Shown here piece by piece: positions 36,873 through 46,556 of a DNA stretch of 64,000 nt. How positions within the stretch are numbered: position 1 is the stretch's first letter; every line of letters begins with the position of its first letter. A program made the translations under genes and the position numbers. Below the pieces are notes generated by a model. The model searched no databases. It was not told where the DNA came from and was given only the letters and a program-made list of their open reading frames with translations. This DNA comes from Pseudomonas sp. 30_B (GTDB taxonomy: Bacteria > Pseudomonadota > Gammaproteobacteria > Pseudomonadales > Pseudomonadaceae), in assembly GCF_017491605.1 (NCBI RefSeq), contig NZ_JAFGYY010000003.1, forward strand, positions 1-64,000, in the 5' to 3' direction.

Positions 36873-39749
36873 ATGCTCGAACTGAACGCGCAGCAGGTTC
36901 GCATGGACCAGCGCGCCGCCGACAAGCAGGCCGCCCTGGCGCTGCTCGGTGCGGCCCTGGAGGACGACGGACTGGTTGCCGCCGGTTACCTCGCCGGCTT
37001 GCAGGCCCGCGAAGCGCAGGGCTCCACCTACCTCGGCCAGGGCATCGCGATACCCCACGGCACGCCGGACACCCGCCACCTGGTGCAGCGCACCGGCGTG
37101 CGCCTGATGCATTTCCCCGACGGTGTCGCCTGGGGCGACGGGCAGGTGGTGCACCTGGCCATCGCCATTGCCGCCAAGTCCGACGAGCACCTGCGCCTGC
37201 TGCAACTGCTGACCCGCGCCCTGGGTGACGGCGAGATGGGCGAGGCGCTGCGCCTGGCCGAGAGTCCCGACGCGCTGCTGCACTTGCTGCGCGGCGCGCC
37301 GCAGGCATTGCTGCTGGATAGCGGGCTGGTCGGCCTGGGCGTCGTCGCCGAGGACTTCGACGAACTCACCGTACTGGGCGCGCGTCGGCTGAAAAAGGCC
37401 GGTTGTGTCGAGTCCGGCTTTGCCGCCGCGCTGCAAGGCAATGAGCCGCTGCCGCTGGGCAACGGGCTCTGGTGGCTGCACAGCGCCGAGCGCGTGTCGC
37501 GGCCGGGCCTGGCCTTCGTCACGCCGCAGCGCGAGCTGAGCCATGCCGGCCTGCCGGTACGCGGGCTGTTCTGCCTGGCCAGCCAGGGTGACGCGCACCG
37601 GACCATGTTCGAGCGCCTGTGCGACCTGCTGGTGGACGGCCGCGCCAGCGAGCTGGCGTGCGCCACGAGCAGCCGATCCGTGCTGGAGGCGCTGGGCGGA
37701 GAGTTGCCGGTGGACTGGCCGAGCGTGCGTGTTGCGCTGGCCAATCCCCACGGCCTGCACGCCCGCCCCTCGCAGGTGCTGATGCTGCTGGCGCGGGAGT
37801 TCGAGGGCGAGATTCGCGTGCGCATCGCCGAGGCGGACAGCGCGCCGGTGTCGATCCGCAGCCTGAGCAAGCTGCTCAGCCTGGGGGCGCGGCGTGGGCA
37901 GGTGCTGGAATTCTTCGCCGAGCCGGACATCGCCGAGCGCGCACTGGAAAGCGTGCGCCTGGCGGTGGAGCAGGGGCTGGGCGAGGAAGTCGAGCCGCTG
38001 CCGGAAGCGCCGGAGCCGGTCGTCGAGACCGTCGAGGTGGAAACCTGCAGCGCGCCGGAAGCCGGCAGCCGCCTGCAGGCCATCGCCGCGTCCCCCGGTA
38101 TCGCCAGTGGGCCTGCTTATCTGCAGGTCGAACGCCACTTCCAGTTCGCCGAGCGCGGCGAGTCCGTCGAGATCGAACGGCAGCGTCTGGGGGAGGCGAG
38201 CGCAGCGATTTCCGCCGAGATCGAGGCGTTGGTGCAGCGCACCCAGGTCAAGGCGATCCGCGACATCTTCGTCACTCATCAAGCGCTGCTGGAGGACCCG
38301 GAGCTGGCCGACGAGGTGCAGTCGCGCCTGGCCGAAGGCGCCAGCGCGGAAGCCGCCTGGAGCCAGGTGATCGAGCGCGTCGCCAGCGAGCAGGAAGCAC
38401 TGCGCGACGCCTTGCTGGCCGAGCGCGCGGCCGACCTGCGCGACGTGGGCCGGCGGGTGCTGGCGCGCCTGTGCGGCGCACAGACTGCCGCGGCGCCGGA
38501 GCAGCCCTACATCCTGGTGATGGACGAGGTCGGCCCCTCCGACGTGGCGCGGCTGGATCGCGAGCGGGTGGCCGGCATTCTCACCGCGCGCGGTGGGGCG
38601 ACCTCGCACAGCGCGATCATCGCCCGCGCACTGGGCATACCCGCACTGGTGGGCGCCGGCGCGGCGGTGCTGGCGCTGGAGCCGGGGACTATCCTGTTGC
38701 TCGATGGCGACCATGGCGAGCTGCGGGTCTCGCCCAGCGCCGAGAGCCTGGCCGAGGCCGAGCGCCAGCGCGACCAGCGCCGTCGCCGCGCCGAACGCGC
38801 CGAGGCGCATCGCCATGAGCCGGCGATCACCCGCGACGGCCATGCGGTGGAGGTCTGCGCCAACCTTGGCGACACCTCCGGCGCCGCAGCGGCGGTCGAG
38901 CAGGGCGCGGAAGGCGTCGGCCTGCTGCGCACCGAATTCGTGTTCATGGACAACCCCCAGGCGCCGGACGAGGCGACCCAGGAGGCCGAGTACCGCCGCG
39001 TGCTCGATGCCCTGGGCGGACGCCCGTTGGTGGCGCGCACGCTCGACGTGGGCGGCGACAAGCCGCTGCCGTACTGGCCGATCCCGAAGGAGGAGAATCC
39101 CTACCTCGGCGTGCGCGGCGTGCGCCTGACGCTGCAACGCCCACAGATTTTCCAGACCCAGTTGCGTGCCCTGCTGCGGGCCGCCGCCGGACGCCCGCTG
39201 CGCATCATGTTCCCGATGGTCGGGCAGGTGGAGGAGTGGCGGCAGGCCCGCGACCTGACCCGGCAGCTCTGCGCGGAACTGGGCGGCGAACATGACCTGC
39301 AACTGGGGATCATGATCGAGGTACCGTCCGCGGCATTGCTCGCCCCGGTGCTGGCCCGTGAAGTGGACTTCTTCAGCGTCGGCACCAACGACCTGACCCA
39401 GTACACCCTGGCCATCGACCGTGGCCATCCGACCCTGTCGGCGCAGGCGGACGGTCTGCATCCGGCGGTGCTGCAACTGATCGACATGACCGTGCGCGCC
39501 GCCCATGCCCACGGCAAGTGGGTGGGCGTGTGCGGCGAGCTGGCGGCGGATGCGCAGGCGGTGCCGCTGCTGGTGGGGCTGGGCGTGGACGAGCTGAGCG
39601 TCTCGGCGCGCAGCATCCCGCTGGTCAAGGCGCGGGTGCGCGAGCTCGATCTGCCGATGGCCTGCGAACTGGCCCAGGCCGCGCTGGCGCTGGGTTCCGC
39701 TGCCGAGGTGCGCGAACGCGTCGCCCAGGCCCTGCCGGAGGTGAACTGA
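36873..39749 (+). CDS. fruB: Fructose PTS multiphosphoryl transfer protein (EIIA-HPr-EI)
   Basis: 958 residues. GAGGAG precedes ATG 36873. The domains in order are: EIIA-Fru 1-145, with the phosphorylated His62 in GIAIPHGTPD; HPr about 285-370, with active His296 in PHGLHARPS; and enzyme I about 400-958, with active His579 in GGATSHSAIIARA, PEP-binding MFPMVGQVEEW and VGTNDLTQYTLAID. It accepts phosphate from PEP and passes it to FruA, so this PTS needs no separate general proteins. The stop overlaps fruK by one base (TGATG). It is also called fruI in P. aeruginosa. Confidence 0.97.
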   Translation: MLELNAQQVRMDQRAADKQAALALLGAALEDDGLVAAGYLAGLQAREAQGSTYLGQGIAIPHGTPDTRHLVQRTGVRLMHFPDGVAWGDGQVVHLAIAIAAKSDEHLRLLQLLTRALGDGEMGEALRLAESPDALLHLLRGAPQALLLDSGLVGLGVVAEDFDELTVLGARRLKKAGCVESGFAAALQGNEPLPLGNGLWWLHSAERVSRPGLAFVTPQRELSHAGLPVRGLFCLASQGDAHRTMFERLCDLLVDGRASELACATSSRSVLEALGGELPVDWPSVRVALANPHGLHARPSQVLMLLAREFEGEIRVRIAEADSAPVSIRSLSKLLSLGARRGQVLEFFAEPDIAERALESVRLAVEQGLGEEVEPLPEAPEPVVETVEVETCSAPEAGSRLQAIAASPGIASGPAYLQVERHFQFAERGESVEIERQRLGEASAAISAEIEALVQRTQVKAIRDIFVTHQALLEDPELADEVQSRLAEGASAEAAWSQVIERVASEQEALRDALLAERAADLRDVGRRVLARLCGAQTAAAPEQPYILVMDEVGPSDVARLDRERVAGILTARGGATSHSAIIARALGIPALVGAGAAVLALEPGTILLLDGDHGELRVSPSAESLAEAERQRDQRRRRAERAEAHRHEPAITRDGHAVEVCANLGDTSGAAAAVEQGAEGVGLLRTEFVFMDNPQAPDEATQEAEYRRVLDALGGRPLVARTLDVGGDKPLPYWPIPKEENPYLGVRGVRLTLQRPQIFQTQLRALLRAAAGRPLRIMFPMVGQVEEWRQARDLTRQLCAELGGEHDLQLGIMIEVPSAALLAPVLAREVDFFSVGTNDLTQYTLAIDRGHPTLSAQADGLHPAVLQLIDMTVRAAHAHGKWVGVCGELAADAQAVPLLVGLGVDELSVSARSIPLVKARVRELDLPMACELAQAALALGSAAEVRERVAQALPEVN

Positions 39750-40684
39750 TGGCCCGCATTCTCACCGTAACCCTCAACCCCGCGCTGGACCTGACGGTGC
39801 GCCTGCCCCGGCTCGACGTCGGCGAGGTCAATCGCAGCGAATCGGTACTCAGCCAGGCGGCGGGCAAGGGGCTGAACGTCGCCCAGGTGCTGGCCGATCT
39901 CGGGCACTCCCTGAGCGTGACCGGCTTCCTCGGGGCGGACAATGCGTCGCCGTTCGATGCGCTGTTCCAGCGCCGTGGATTCGTCGATGACTTCGTCCGC
40001 GTGCCGGGGGAAACCCGCAGCAATATCAAGCTGGCCGAAGGCGGCGGACGTATTACCGATATCAATGGTCCCGGCCCGGAAGTCAGCACCCGCGAGCAGG
40101 ATGCCTTGCTCGATCGCATCGGCCGTATTGCCAGCGAGCACGAACTGGTGGTGGTCGCCGGCAGCCTGCCGCGCGGCGTCGATCCCGAATGGTTGCGCGC
40201 GTTGCTCCTGCGGCTCGGGCAACTGGGGCTGAAGGTGGCGTTCGACAGCAGTGGCGCGGCCCTGCGCACCGGGCTCGAAGCGGCGCCCTGGCTGATCAAG
40301 CCCAACGATGTCGAGCTGGCCGAAGCCTGTGGACAGCCCCTCGATACGCCGGCGGCGCTGGCCGAACAGGCCGAGGCGCTGCGGGCTCGGGGCATTGCGC
40401 ATGTGGTGCTTTCGCAAGGCGCGGACGGAGTGCGCTGGTTCGGCCCGCTGGGCAACTGGCGGGCGGTTCCGCCCAAGGTCGAGGTGGCGAGCACGGTGGG
40501 GGCAGGTGACTCGCTGCTCGCCGGCATGCTCCATGGCCTGCTCGCCGGCTGGCCGGCCGAGCGCGTGTTGCGCCATGCCACCGCGGTGGCGGCGCTGGCG
40601 GTCACCCAGTTCGAGTTCGGCATCGGCGATGCGCCGCGCCTGAGCCGCATCGAAGACGGCGTGCAGGTCCAGGCCCTGGCCTGA
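39749..40684 (+). CDS. fruK: 1-phosphofructokinase
   Basis: 311 residues. ATG 39749 overlaps the fruB stop. It belongs to the PfkB/ribokinase family: N-terminal TLNPALDLTVRLPRLDVGEV, GKGLNVAQVLADLGH (signature 1) and C-terminal VGAGDSLLAGMLHGLL with catalytic Asp254 (signature 2). It phosphorylates fructose 1-phosphate, the product of FruA uptake, to fructose 1,6-bisphosphate. It is the middle gene of fruBKA, the usual pseudomonad arrangement. Confidence 0.97.
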   Translation: MARILTVTLNPALDLTVRLPRLDVGEVNRSESVLSQAAGKGLNVAQVLADLGHSLSVTGFLGADNASPFDALFQRRGFVDDFVRVPGETRSNIKLAEGGGRITDINGPGPEVSTREQDALLDRIGRIASEHELVVVAGSLPRGVDPEWLRALLLRLGQLGLKVAFDSSGAALRTGLEAAPWLIKPNDVELAEACGQPLDTPAALAEQAEALRARGIAHVVLSQGADGVRWFGPLGNWRAVPPKVEVASTVGAGDSLLAGMLHGLLAGWPAERVLRHATAVAALAVTQFEFGIGDAPRLSRIEDGVQVQALA

Positions 40685-40700
40685 CGCGCGCCGCATCCAG

Positions 40701-40712
40701 AACAACAAGAGG
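40701..40712 (+). promoter_or_regulatory. Crc/Hfq-type A-rich motif at the fruA ribosome site
   Basis: AACAACAA directly abuts AGAGG, the fruA Shine-Dalgarno. AAnAANAA motifs in this position are Hfq/Crc translational repression sites, and fructose genes are catabolite-repressed targets in pseudomonads. Confidence 0.55.
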
Positions 40713-40720
40713 TTATGACG

Positions 40721-42466
40721 ATGAACCTTGCCCTCATTACTGCCTGCCCGAACGGCCAGATCACCAGTGTGCTCAGCGCGCGCCTGCTGCGCGCGGCGGC
40801 CGAGCGCCTGGGCTGGTCGGTGTGCGTCGAGCAACGCGATCCGCAGCACCCCGAACGCCAGCTTTCCGAGGCGCAGATTGCGGCGGCCGACTGGGTGCTG
40901 GTGGTTAGCGGACAGCCGCTGGACCTCTCGCGCTTCATCGGCAAGCGCCTGCTGCAGGCGCGCCCGGCCGAGGCGCTGGCCGATCCCGCCACCTTCCTCC
41001 AGCGCGCTGCGCAGGATGCGACGGTGTGGCAGGGCGACGAGCAACCGGCGGCCGCCACCGAAACCCCACGCACCGCGAAGCTGGTGGCGATCACCGCTTG
41101 CCCGACCGGCGTGGCGCATACCTTCATGGCCGCCGAGGCGTTGCAGCAGGCGGCTCGGCAGAAGGGCTACGAGTTGAAGGTGGAAACCCAGGGCTCGGTC
41201 GGCGCGCGCAATCCGCTCTCCGCCGAGGACATCGCCGCTGCTGACGTGGTGCTGCTGGCGGCGGATATCGAAGTGAACACCGAGCGCTTCGCCGGCAAGC
41301 GCATCTTCCGCTGCGGCACGGGCGTCGCGCTCAAGCAGCCGCAGGCGATCCTCGAACGCGCGCTGAAGGAGGCGACGCAGGAGTCTGCTGCAACGGCCGG
41401 CAGCGGCGCCGCGCCGGGGAAGAAGGAGGCGCGCGGGGTGTACAAGCACCTGCTCACCGGTGTGTCCTTCATGCTGCCGATGGTGGTGGCCGGCGGCCTG
41501 CTGATCGCGCTGTCCTTCGTCTTCGGCATCGAGGCGTTCAAGCAGCCCGGCACGCTGGCTGCCGCGCTGATGCAGATCGGCGGCGAGGCGGCGTTCAAGC
41601 TGATGGTGCCGATGCTGGCCGGCTACATCGCCTGGTCCATCGCCGACCGTCCTGGGCTGGCGCCGGGGATGATCGGCGGCCTGCTGGCGAGCACGCTAGG
41701 TGCGGGCTTCCTGGGCGGCATCGTCGCGGGTTTTCTGGCGGGTTATTCGGCGCGCGCCATTGCGCAGTGGATTCCGTTGCCGGCCAGCGTCGCGGCGCTC
41801 AAGCCGATCCTGATCATTCCGCTGCTGGCCAGCCTGTTCACCGGGCTGGTGATGATCTACGTGGTGGGCTCGCCGGTGGCGGCGATGATGCATTCGCTGA
41901 CCGACTTCCTCGCCGGCATGGGTACCACCAATGCCGTCCTGCTCGGGCTGTTGCTGGGCGGGATGATGTGCGTGGACCTCGGCGGGCCGATCAACAAGGC
42001 GGCCTATGCCTTCTCCGTCGGCCTGCTCGCCTCGCAGAGCTATGCGCCGATGGCGGCGGTGATGGCCGGCGGCATGGTTCCGCCGATCGGCATGGGCATC
42101 GCCACGCTGCTGGCGCGGCGCAAGTTTGCCCAGAGCGAGCGCGAAGCGGGCAAGGCGGCGCTGGTGCTGGGGCTGTGCTTCATCTCCGAGGGCGCGATTC
42201 CCTTCGCCGCCAAGGACCCGCTGCGGGTGATCCCGGCGAGTATCGTCGGCGGCGGCCTGACCGGGGCGCTGTCGATGCTGTTCGGCTGCAAGTTGCTGGC
42301 GCCCCACGGTGGGCTGTTCGTGTTGCTGATTCCCAACGCGATGAACCACGCGCTGCTGTACCTGCTGGCGATTGCCGTGGGCAGCGTGGTGACCGGTGTG
42401 CTCTATGCCGTGCTCAAGCGATCGGAGGCGGCGCCGATGATGGTGATGGGCGAGCCGGCCCGGTAG
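40721..42466 (+). CDS. fruA: Fructose PTS permease EIIB'BC
   Basis: 581 residues from ATG 40721. An ATG at 40715 is in frame but only 2 bases from AGAGG, so 40721 is preferred. The N-terminal EIIB' domain (1-100, Cys9 in ITACPNG) lacks the usual following His and is degenerate. The active EIIB domain (115-215) has phosphorylated Cys127 in AITACPTGVAHTFMAAEAL. EIIC (235-575) has about ten membrane helices with MCVDLGGPINKAAY, PPIGMGIATLL and ISEGAIPFAAKDP. It imports fructose and releases fructose 1-phosphate. It is the last gene of fruBKA, and a palindrome lies at its stop codon. Confidence 0.97.
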   Translation: MNLALITACPNGQITSVLSARLLRAAAERLGWSVCVEQRDPQHPERQLSEAQIAAADWVLVVSGQPLDLSRFIGKRLLQARPAEALADPATFLQRAAQDATVWQGDEQPAAATETPRTAKLVAITACPTGVAHTFMAAEALQQAARQKGYELKVETQGSVGARNPLSAEDIAAADVVLLAADIEVNTERFAGKRIFRCGTGVALKQPQAILERALKEATQESAATAGSGAAPGKKEARGVYKHLLTGVSFMLPMVVAGGLLIALSFVFGIEAFKQPGTLAAALMQIGGEAAFKLMVPMLAGYIAWSIADRPGLAPGMIGGLLASTLGAGFLGGIVAGFLAGYSARAIAQWIPLPASVAALKPILIIPLLASLFTGLVMIYVVGSPVAAMMHSLTDFLAGMGTTNAVLLGLLLGGMMCVDLGGPINKAAYAFSVGLLASQSYAPMAAVMAGGMVPPIGMGIATLLARRKFAQSEREAGKAALVLGLCFISEGAIPFAAKDPLRVIPASIVGGGLTGALSMLFGCKLLAPHGGLFVLLIPNAMNHALLYLLAIAVGSVVTGVLYAVLKRSEAAPMMVMGEPAR

Positions 42467-42590
42467 GGCGTATAACCGTTCGCGGTTATACGCCGATACA
42501 CCGTATTTCGGCGTTGGCGACAAGGCTGGACCCGGAGCGCCTTGGGGCCAAGGTCAAACGGCGTATAACGTCGAACGTTATACGCCCTAC
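42463..42590. repeat. Pair of GGCGTATAACG-type palindromes (REPIN-like, type B)
   Basis: GGCGTATAACCG-TTCG-CGGTTATACGCC (42467-42494) and GGCGTATAACG-TCGAA-CGTTATACGCC (42560-42586) are perfect hairpins. They are flanked by GTAGGGCG on the left and CGCCCTAC on the right, so the whole 128-bp unit is an inverted pair. The first begins at the fruA stop codon and could also work as a terminator. The same kind of pair occurs at 58161-58311. Confidence 0.85.
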
Positions 42591-42619
42591 GGGCGGGGCC
42601 ATTGTGCGGGGGCCAACCC

Positions 42620-42686
42620 GTAGGAGCGGACTCCGTCCGCGATTTGCCCCACAGCGGAGCTGATCGCGGACGGAGTCCGCTCCTAC
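42620..42686. repeat. GTAGGAGCG-type REPIN downstream of ugd
   Basis: GTAGGAGCGGACTCCGTCCG and its inverted copy CGGACGGAGTCCGCTCCTAC are separated by about 25 bases. It lies 20 bases beyond the ugd stop codon, between convergent fruA and ugd. Confidence 0.88.
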
Positions 42687-42705
42687 AAAAGCCAACAGCG
42701 GCGCC

Positions 42706-44088
42706 TCAGGCCTGGCGCAGCTCCGCGTGTTGCTGCACCGGTGCCGGCACCGGCAGGCGGTGCGAGTCGCCGCGGCCCATCGGGAAGTATTCGAAACCAT
42801 GGCGTGCCATGCGCTCCGGATCGAACAGGTTGCGGCCGTCGAAGATCACCGGGGCTTTCAGGCGGCTGGCCAGCACGTCGAAATCCGGGGCCTTGAACTG
42901 CTGCCACTCGGTGCAGATCACCAGCGCATCGGCGCCGCCGAGGGTGGCCTCCGGAGTGCCCATCAGCGTCAGGCGCTCATCGTGGCCGTACAGGCGTTGC
43001 GCTTCGGGCATGGCCTCCGGGTCGAAGGCACGTACCTGCGCACCGGCTTCCCAGAGCGCCTCCATCAGCGCGCGGCTGGGCGCATCGCGCATGTCGTCGG
43101 TATTGGGCTTGAACGACAGTCCCCAGAGCGCGAAGGTGCGTCCGGCCAGTTGACCGTCGTAGTAGCGGTGGATGCGCTGGAACAGCTTGTTCTTCTGTCG
43201 CACGTTCACGGCTTCCACGGCGCGCAGCAGGTCGTTGGAGCAGTCCGCTTCCTTGGCGCTCTGGATCAGGGCTTGCACGTCCTTGGGGAAGCACGAACCG
43301 CCATAGCCGCAGCCGGGGTAGATGAAGTGGTAGCCGATGCGCGGATCGGCGCCCATGCCCTGGCGTACCGATTCGATGTCGGCGCCCATGTGCTCGGCAA
43401 GTTCGGCGATCTGGTTGATGAAGCTGATCTTGGTCGCCAGCATGCAGTTGGCGGCGTACTTGGTCAGCTCGGCGCTGCGCAGGTTCATGTTGATGATGCG
43501 GTCATGATTGCGGTTGAACGGCTCGTAGATCTCGCGCATCACCTCCATCACTTCCGGGCGTTCGCAGCCGATGACGATGCGGTCGGGCTTGCGGCAGTCG
43601 GCCAGTGCCGAGCCTTCCTTGAGGAATTCGGGGTTGGAGACGATATCGAACTCCAGCGTGCGCCCCAGCTCGTTCAGGACCTTCTGCAGATGTGCCTTGA
43701 TGCGGTCGCCGGTGCCCACCGGAACCGTGGACTTCTCGACGATGATCACCGGCTGGTGGCGGTGGCGGGCGATGCTCTCGGCCACGGCGAACACGGCACT
43801 CAGGTCGGCCGAGCCATCGGCGCTGGGCGGCGTGCCCACGGCGATGAACTGTACCCGGCCGTGGGCGGTGGCTTCGGAAACGTCATCGGTGAAGTGCAGG
43901 CGACCGGCTTCCAGGTTGTCCTTCACCAGCTCGGCAAGGCCGGGCTCGAAGATGCTGATCTGCCCGCGCTTGAGCTTGGCGATCTTTTCCTTGTCGATGT
44001 CCATGCACAGGACGTCATGGCCGACTTCCGCCATGACGGCGGCCTGGACGAGCCCCACATAGCCGATACCGAATACGCTGATTTTCAT
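42706..44088 (-). CDS. ugd: UDP-glucose 6-dehydrogenase
   Basis: 460 residues. N-terminal NAD-binding fold ISVFGIGYVGLVQAAVMAEVG, then VSNPEFLKEGSALAD, and the catalytic Cys in GCGYGGSCFPKDVQAL near residue 260; the C-terminal UDP-binding domain has ALWGLSFKPNTDDMRDAPS. It oxidises UDP-glucose to UDP-glucuronate, the first precursor of 4-amino-4-deoxy-L-arabinose. It lies 40 bases downstream of arnF and is probably the last gene of the arn transcript. P. aeruginosa also has a ugd-like gene at this position. Confidence 0.95.
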   Translation of the reverse strand: MKISVFGIGYVGLVQAAVMAEVGHDVLCMDIDKEKIAKLKRGQISIFEPGLAELVKDNLEAGRLHFTDDVSEATAHGRVQFIAVGTPPSADGSADLSAVFAVAESIARHRHQPVIIVEKSTVPVGTGDRIKAHLQKVLNELGRTLEFDIVSNPEFLKEGSALADCRKPDRIVIGCERPEVMEVMREIYEPFNRNHDRIINMNLRSAELTKYAANCMLATKISFINQIAELAEHMGADIESVRQGMGADPRIGYHFIYPGCGYGGSCFPKDVQALIQSAKEADCSNDLLRAVEAVNVRQKNKLFQRIHRYYDGQLAGRTFALWGLSFKPNTDDMRDAPSRALMEALWEAGAQVRAFDPEAMPEAQRLYGHDERLTLMGTPEATLGGADALVICTEWQQFKAPDFDVLASRLKAPVIFDGRNLFDPERMARHGFEYFPMGRGDSHRLPVPAPVQQHAELRQA

Positions 44089-44128
44089 GCTGTGCTCTCC
44101 CGCTGAGGGCTCATGACCGGTTCAGGGG

Positions 44129-44572
44129 TCATTCGTACTGTGTGATTTTGTGGCGGCGAGGGTCGCCGGATTTCATGACGTTTGTTCCGTCGCGGCGGCG
44201 CGGCGCGTTGATGGTGATCACACCGGCGATCACCAGGCCGACGCCCAACGTGCGCAAGAGGCTCAACGGCTCGCCCAGGCCCGGCAGCCAGGCGGCGCCG
44301 AGGTAGACCAGGGCATAGCTCAGGCTGAGCAGCGAATAGGCGCGGCTCAGCGGCAGATGGTTCAGGGCGATCAGCCAGCAGAGCATCGACAACGCATAGG
44401 CCAGCACCGCGCCGGCGAGCACCGCCAGGGCGGCGAGGTCCAGGCTGCCGAGCGAGTCGAGCCATTGCAGGGGCGGCGGCAGGCGCGTCATGCCCCAGCG
44501 CATGCCCAGCTGTGCGCTGCTGACCAGCAGTACGCTGCCCAGGGCGAGACCGACGCCGCGCCAGGCGCTCAT
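44129..44572 (-). CDS. arnF: Undecaprenyl-phosphate-aminoarabinose flippase subunit ArnF
   Basis: 147 residues from ATG 44572, which overlaps the arnE stop by 4 bases. A longer upstream frame is rejected for that reason. Four membrane helices of the EamA/SMR type are visible ([72 protein letters not shown]). With ArnE it flips the lipid-linked sugar to the periplasm. The C-terminal tail ([18 protein letters not shown]) is longer and more basic than I expect for the family. Confidence 0.93.
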   Translation of the reverse strand: MSAWRGVGLALGSVLLVSSAQLGMRWGMTRLPPPLQWLDSLGSLDLAALAVLAGAVLAYALSMLCWLIALNHLPLSRAYSLLSLSYALVYLGAAWLPGLGEPLSLLRTLGVGLVIAGVITINAPRRRDGTNVMKSGDPRRHKITQYE

Positions 44573-44913
44573 GACTGCAGCCCCAGCAGGGCCACGCCGG
44601 CAACGATCAGCGCCACGCCACACCAGTGGCGGGCGTCGATGTGCTCGCGAAACAGCGCCCGCGCGGCAAAGGTCACCAGTACGAAATTCAGGCTGAGCAT
44701 GGGGTAGGCCAGCCCCACGTCCAGGCGTTGCAGCAGCAGCAGCCAGAGCAGCAGGCCGCTGCCCAGGCAGGCGACGGCCAGCAGCAGCCAGGGGCTGAGC
44801 AGCTGCGTCAGCCAGTCGAGTTCACGGCCCCGCCAGCTTTCCACCGCAAGCTTCTGCGCGATCTGCCCCAGGCAGGTCAGCAGGCACACGCTGGCCAGCA
44901 ATAGGGCGATCAC
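44569..44913 (-). CDS. arnE: Undecaprenyl-phosphate-aminoarabinose flippase subunit ArnE
   Basis: 114 residues with four helices ([79 protein letters not shown]). It is the small-multidrug-resistance-like partner of ArnF. The [10 protein letters not shown] segment is a family hallmark. It overlaps arnT by 4 bases and arnF by 4 bases. Confidence 0.94.
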   Translation of the reverse strand: MIALLLASVCLLTCLGQIAQKLAVESWRGRELDWLTQLLSPWLLLAVACLGSGLLLWLLLLQRLDVGLAYPMLSLNFVLVTFAARALFREHIDARHWCGVALIVAGVALLGLQS

Positions 44914-46556
44914 GGCGCGGCCTTCGGGATCAGCAGCACGACGAGGTAGTTCTGCCGGTAGCTGATGGCATCCTTCGGCATCTGCGCGAGGTCTTCCTCG
45001 TCGCTGGCGCCGTTGACCCGCAGCAGCACGCCGACCGAGCCCTTGGCGCGGGCCTGGGCGATCCAGGCCTGGGCGTCGCTCAGCGCGATGCTGCGGCCGG
45101 CGCCTTCGGGATAGCCGAGGCCGTACTTCAATTCGCCCACGGTATTGAGCAGATCGACGTCGCTGCGCCCGGTGCGCCAGGCCAGCGCGGTGGCGGCGCC
45201 CAGGTCGTTGCTCAGCAGGCTGTCGGCGCTGCGCAGCTCATCCAGGTGTTCGAGGACGAACTGGTCGGGCATCTTGCTGTTGACCATGTGGTTGGGCATG
45301 GCCGCGGGCAGCAGCGCCACCAGTATCCACAGGCCGAACGCCGGGGCGGCCCACAGTCGGGTCGGACGCAGCAGTTGCAGGGCGCCGCAGACCAGCCAGG
45401 CGATGCAGACGATGCCGACCATCAGCACGCTGGGCGTTTCGTCCTTGTAGATCGGATGACGCAGTTGCGTGACCACCAGCGCGATCAGGGCGAGCAGGCC
45501 GATCAGCAGGTTGAGCGCGCCGTTGATGCGCAGCATCCGCTGGCGCCCCTGCTGCAGGGCGTCCGCCAGGCGGTCGGCCATCAGCAGGGCCAGCGGCGCG
45601 AAGCACGGCATGATGTAGGTCGGCAGCTTGCCCTTGGCCAGGCTGAAGAACAGGAACGGCATGAGGAACCAGAGCAGCAGGAAGCCCGTGCGCGGATCAC
45701 GCAGGCGGCTGAAGCCGTTGCGCAGCGCGGGGATCACCAGCACCGCCCAGGGCAGGGCGCTGGCGAACAGCAGCGGTACGAAGAACCAGATGGGCCGGCC
45801 GTGCTGCGCGTCCTCGCCGGCGAAGCGGCGGATGTGCTCGTGCCAGAAGAAGAAGTTCCAGAAGTCCGGCTCGCGGGCATGGATCATCAGCGCCCAGGGC
45901 AGGCACACCAGCGCCGCCACCAGCACGGCCAGCGGGCCGTAGCGCAGCAGCTCCATGAAGCGCCGGTTGAGCAGCGCATAGGGCAGGCCGACGATCACCG
46001 GCAGCAGCAGGGCGAGGAAACCCTTGGTCATCAGGCCCATGGCGCAGGCCGCGCCGAGCAGGCTCCAGGCGGCGATGCGCCCGCGCGGCGTGGCGGCGTC
46101 GAAGGCGAACCAGAGGGCGGCGAGGCTGAGGTTCACCCAGAAGGTGAATTGCGGGTCGAGGTTGGCGTAGCCGGCCTGGCCTGCGATCAACCCGAAGCTG
46201 GCGTACAGCAGCCCCGCGGCCCAGGTGCGGCGCGGGTCGTTCCACAGGCGCCGGGCTACCAGCAGCACCAGCAGGGTACTGAGGGCGGTGACCAGGGCGG
46301 AGGCGAAGCGCACGCCGAACAGGTTCTCGCCGAACACCGCCTGGCTCGCGGCGATCAGCCAGTAGCCGCCGGTGGGTTTCTCGAAATAGCGCAGGCCCAG
46401 CAGGTGGGGCGACACCCAGTCACCGCTTTCCACCATGGCCTGGGCGATCTGCGCGTTGCGGGTTTCGTCGGGAATCCACAGGCCGTGGAAACCCAGTGGC
46501 AACAGGATACAGAGCACGAATGCCGCCAGCAGCGTCGGGTAGACGAGGCGCTTCAT
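44910..46556 (-). CDS. arnT: Lipid A 4-amino-4-deoxy-L-arabinose transferase
   Basis: 548 residues. A GT-83/PMT-type polytopic enzyme with about 12-13 helices. The first periplasmic loop has the catalytic [17 protein letters not shown] and [12 protein letters not shown] segments. The C-terminal periplasmic domain begins near residue 440. It transfers aminoarabinose from undecaprenyl phosphate to lipid A phosphates, lowering the negative charge and giving resistance to polymyxin and cationic peptides. It overlaps arnD and arnE by 4 bases on each side. Confidence 0.97.
   Translation of the reverse strand: MKRLVYPTLLAAFVLCILLPLGFHGLWIPDETRNAQIAQAMVESGDWVSPHLLGLRYFEKPTGGYWLIAASQAVFGENLFGVRFASALVTALSTLLVLLVARRLWNDPRRTWAAGLLYASFGLIAGQAGYANLDPQFTFWVNLSLAALWFAFDAATPRGRIAAWSLLGAACAMGLMTKGFLALLLPVIVGLPYALLNRRFMELLRYGPLAVLVAALVCLPWALMIHAREPDFWNFFFWHEHIRRFAGEDAQHGRPIWFFVPLLFASALPWAVLVIPALRNGFSRLRDPRTGFLLLWFLMPFLFFSLAKGKLPTYIMPCFAPLALLMADRLADALQQGRQRMLRINGALNLLIGLLALIALVVTQLRHPIYKDETPSVLMVGIVCIAWLVCGALQLLRPTRLWAAPAFGLWILVALLPAAMPNHMVNSKMPDQFVLEHLDELRSADSLLSNDLGAATALAWRTGRSDVDLLNTVGELKYGLGYPEGAGRSIALSDAQAWIAQARAKGSVGVLLRVNGASDEEDLAQMPKDAISYRQNYLVVLLIPKAAP

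Noticed and set aside
36723..39512. Long minus-strand frame opposite fruB
   Set aside because: fruB on the plus strand has all three PTS phosphorylation motifs. The antisense product has no domain features.
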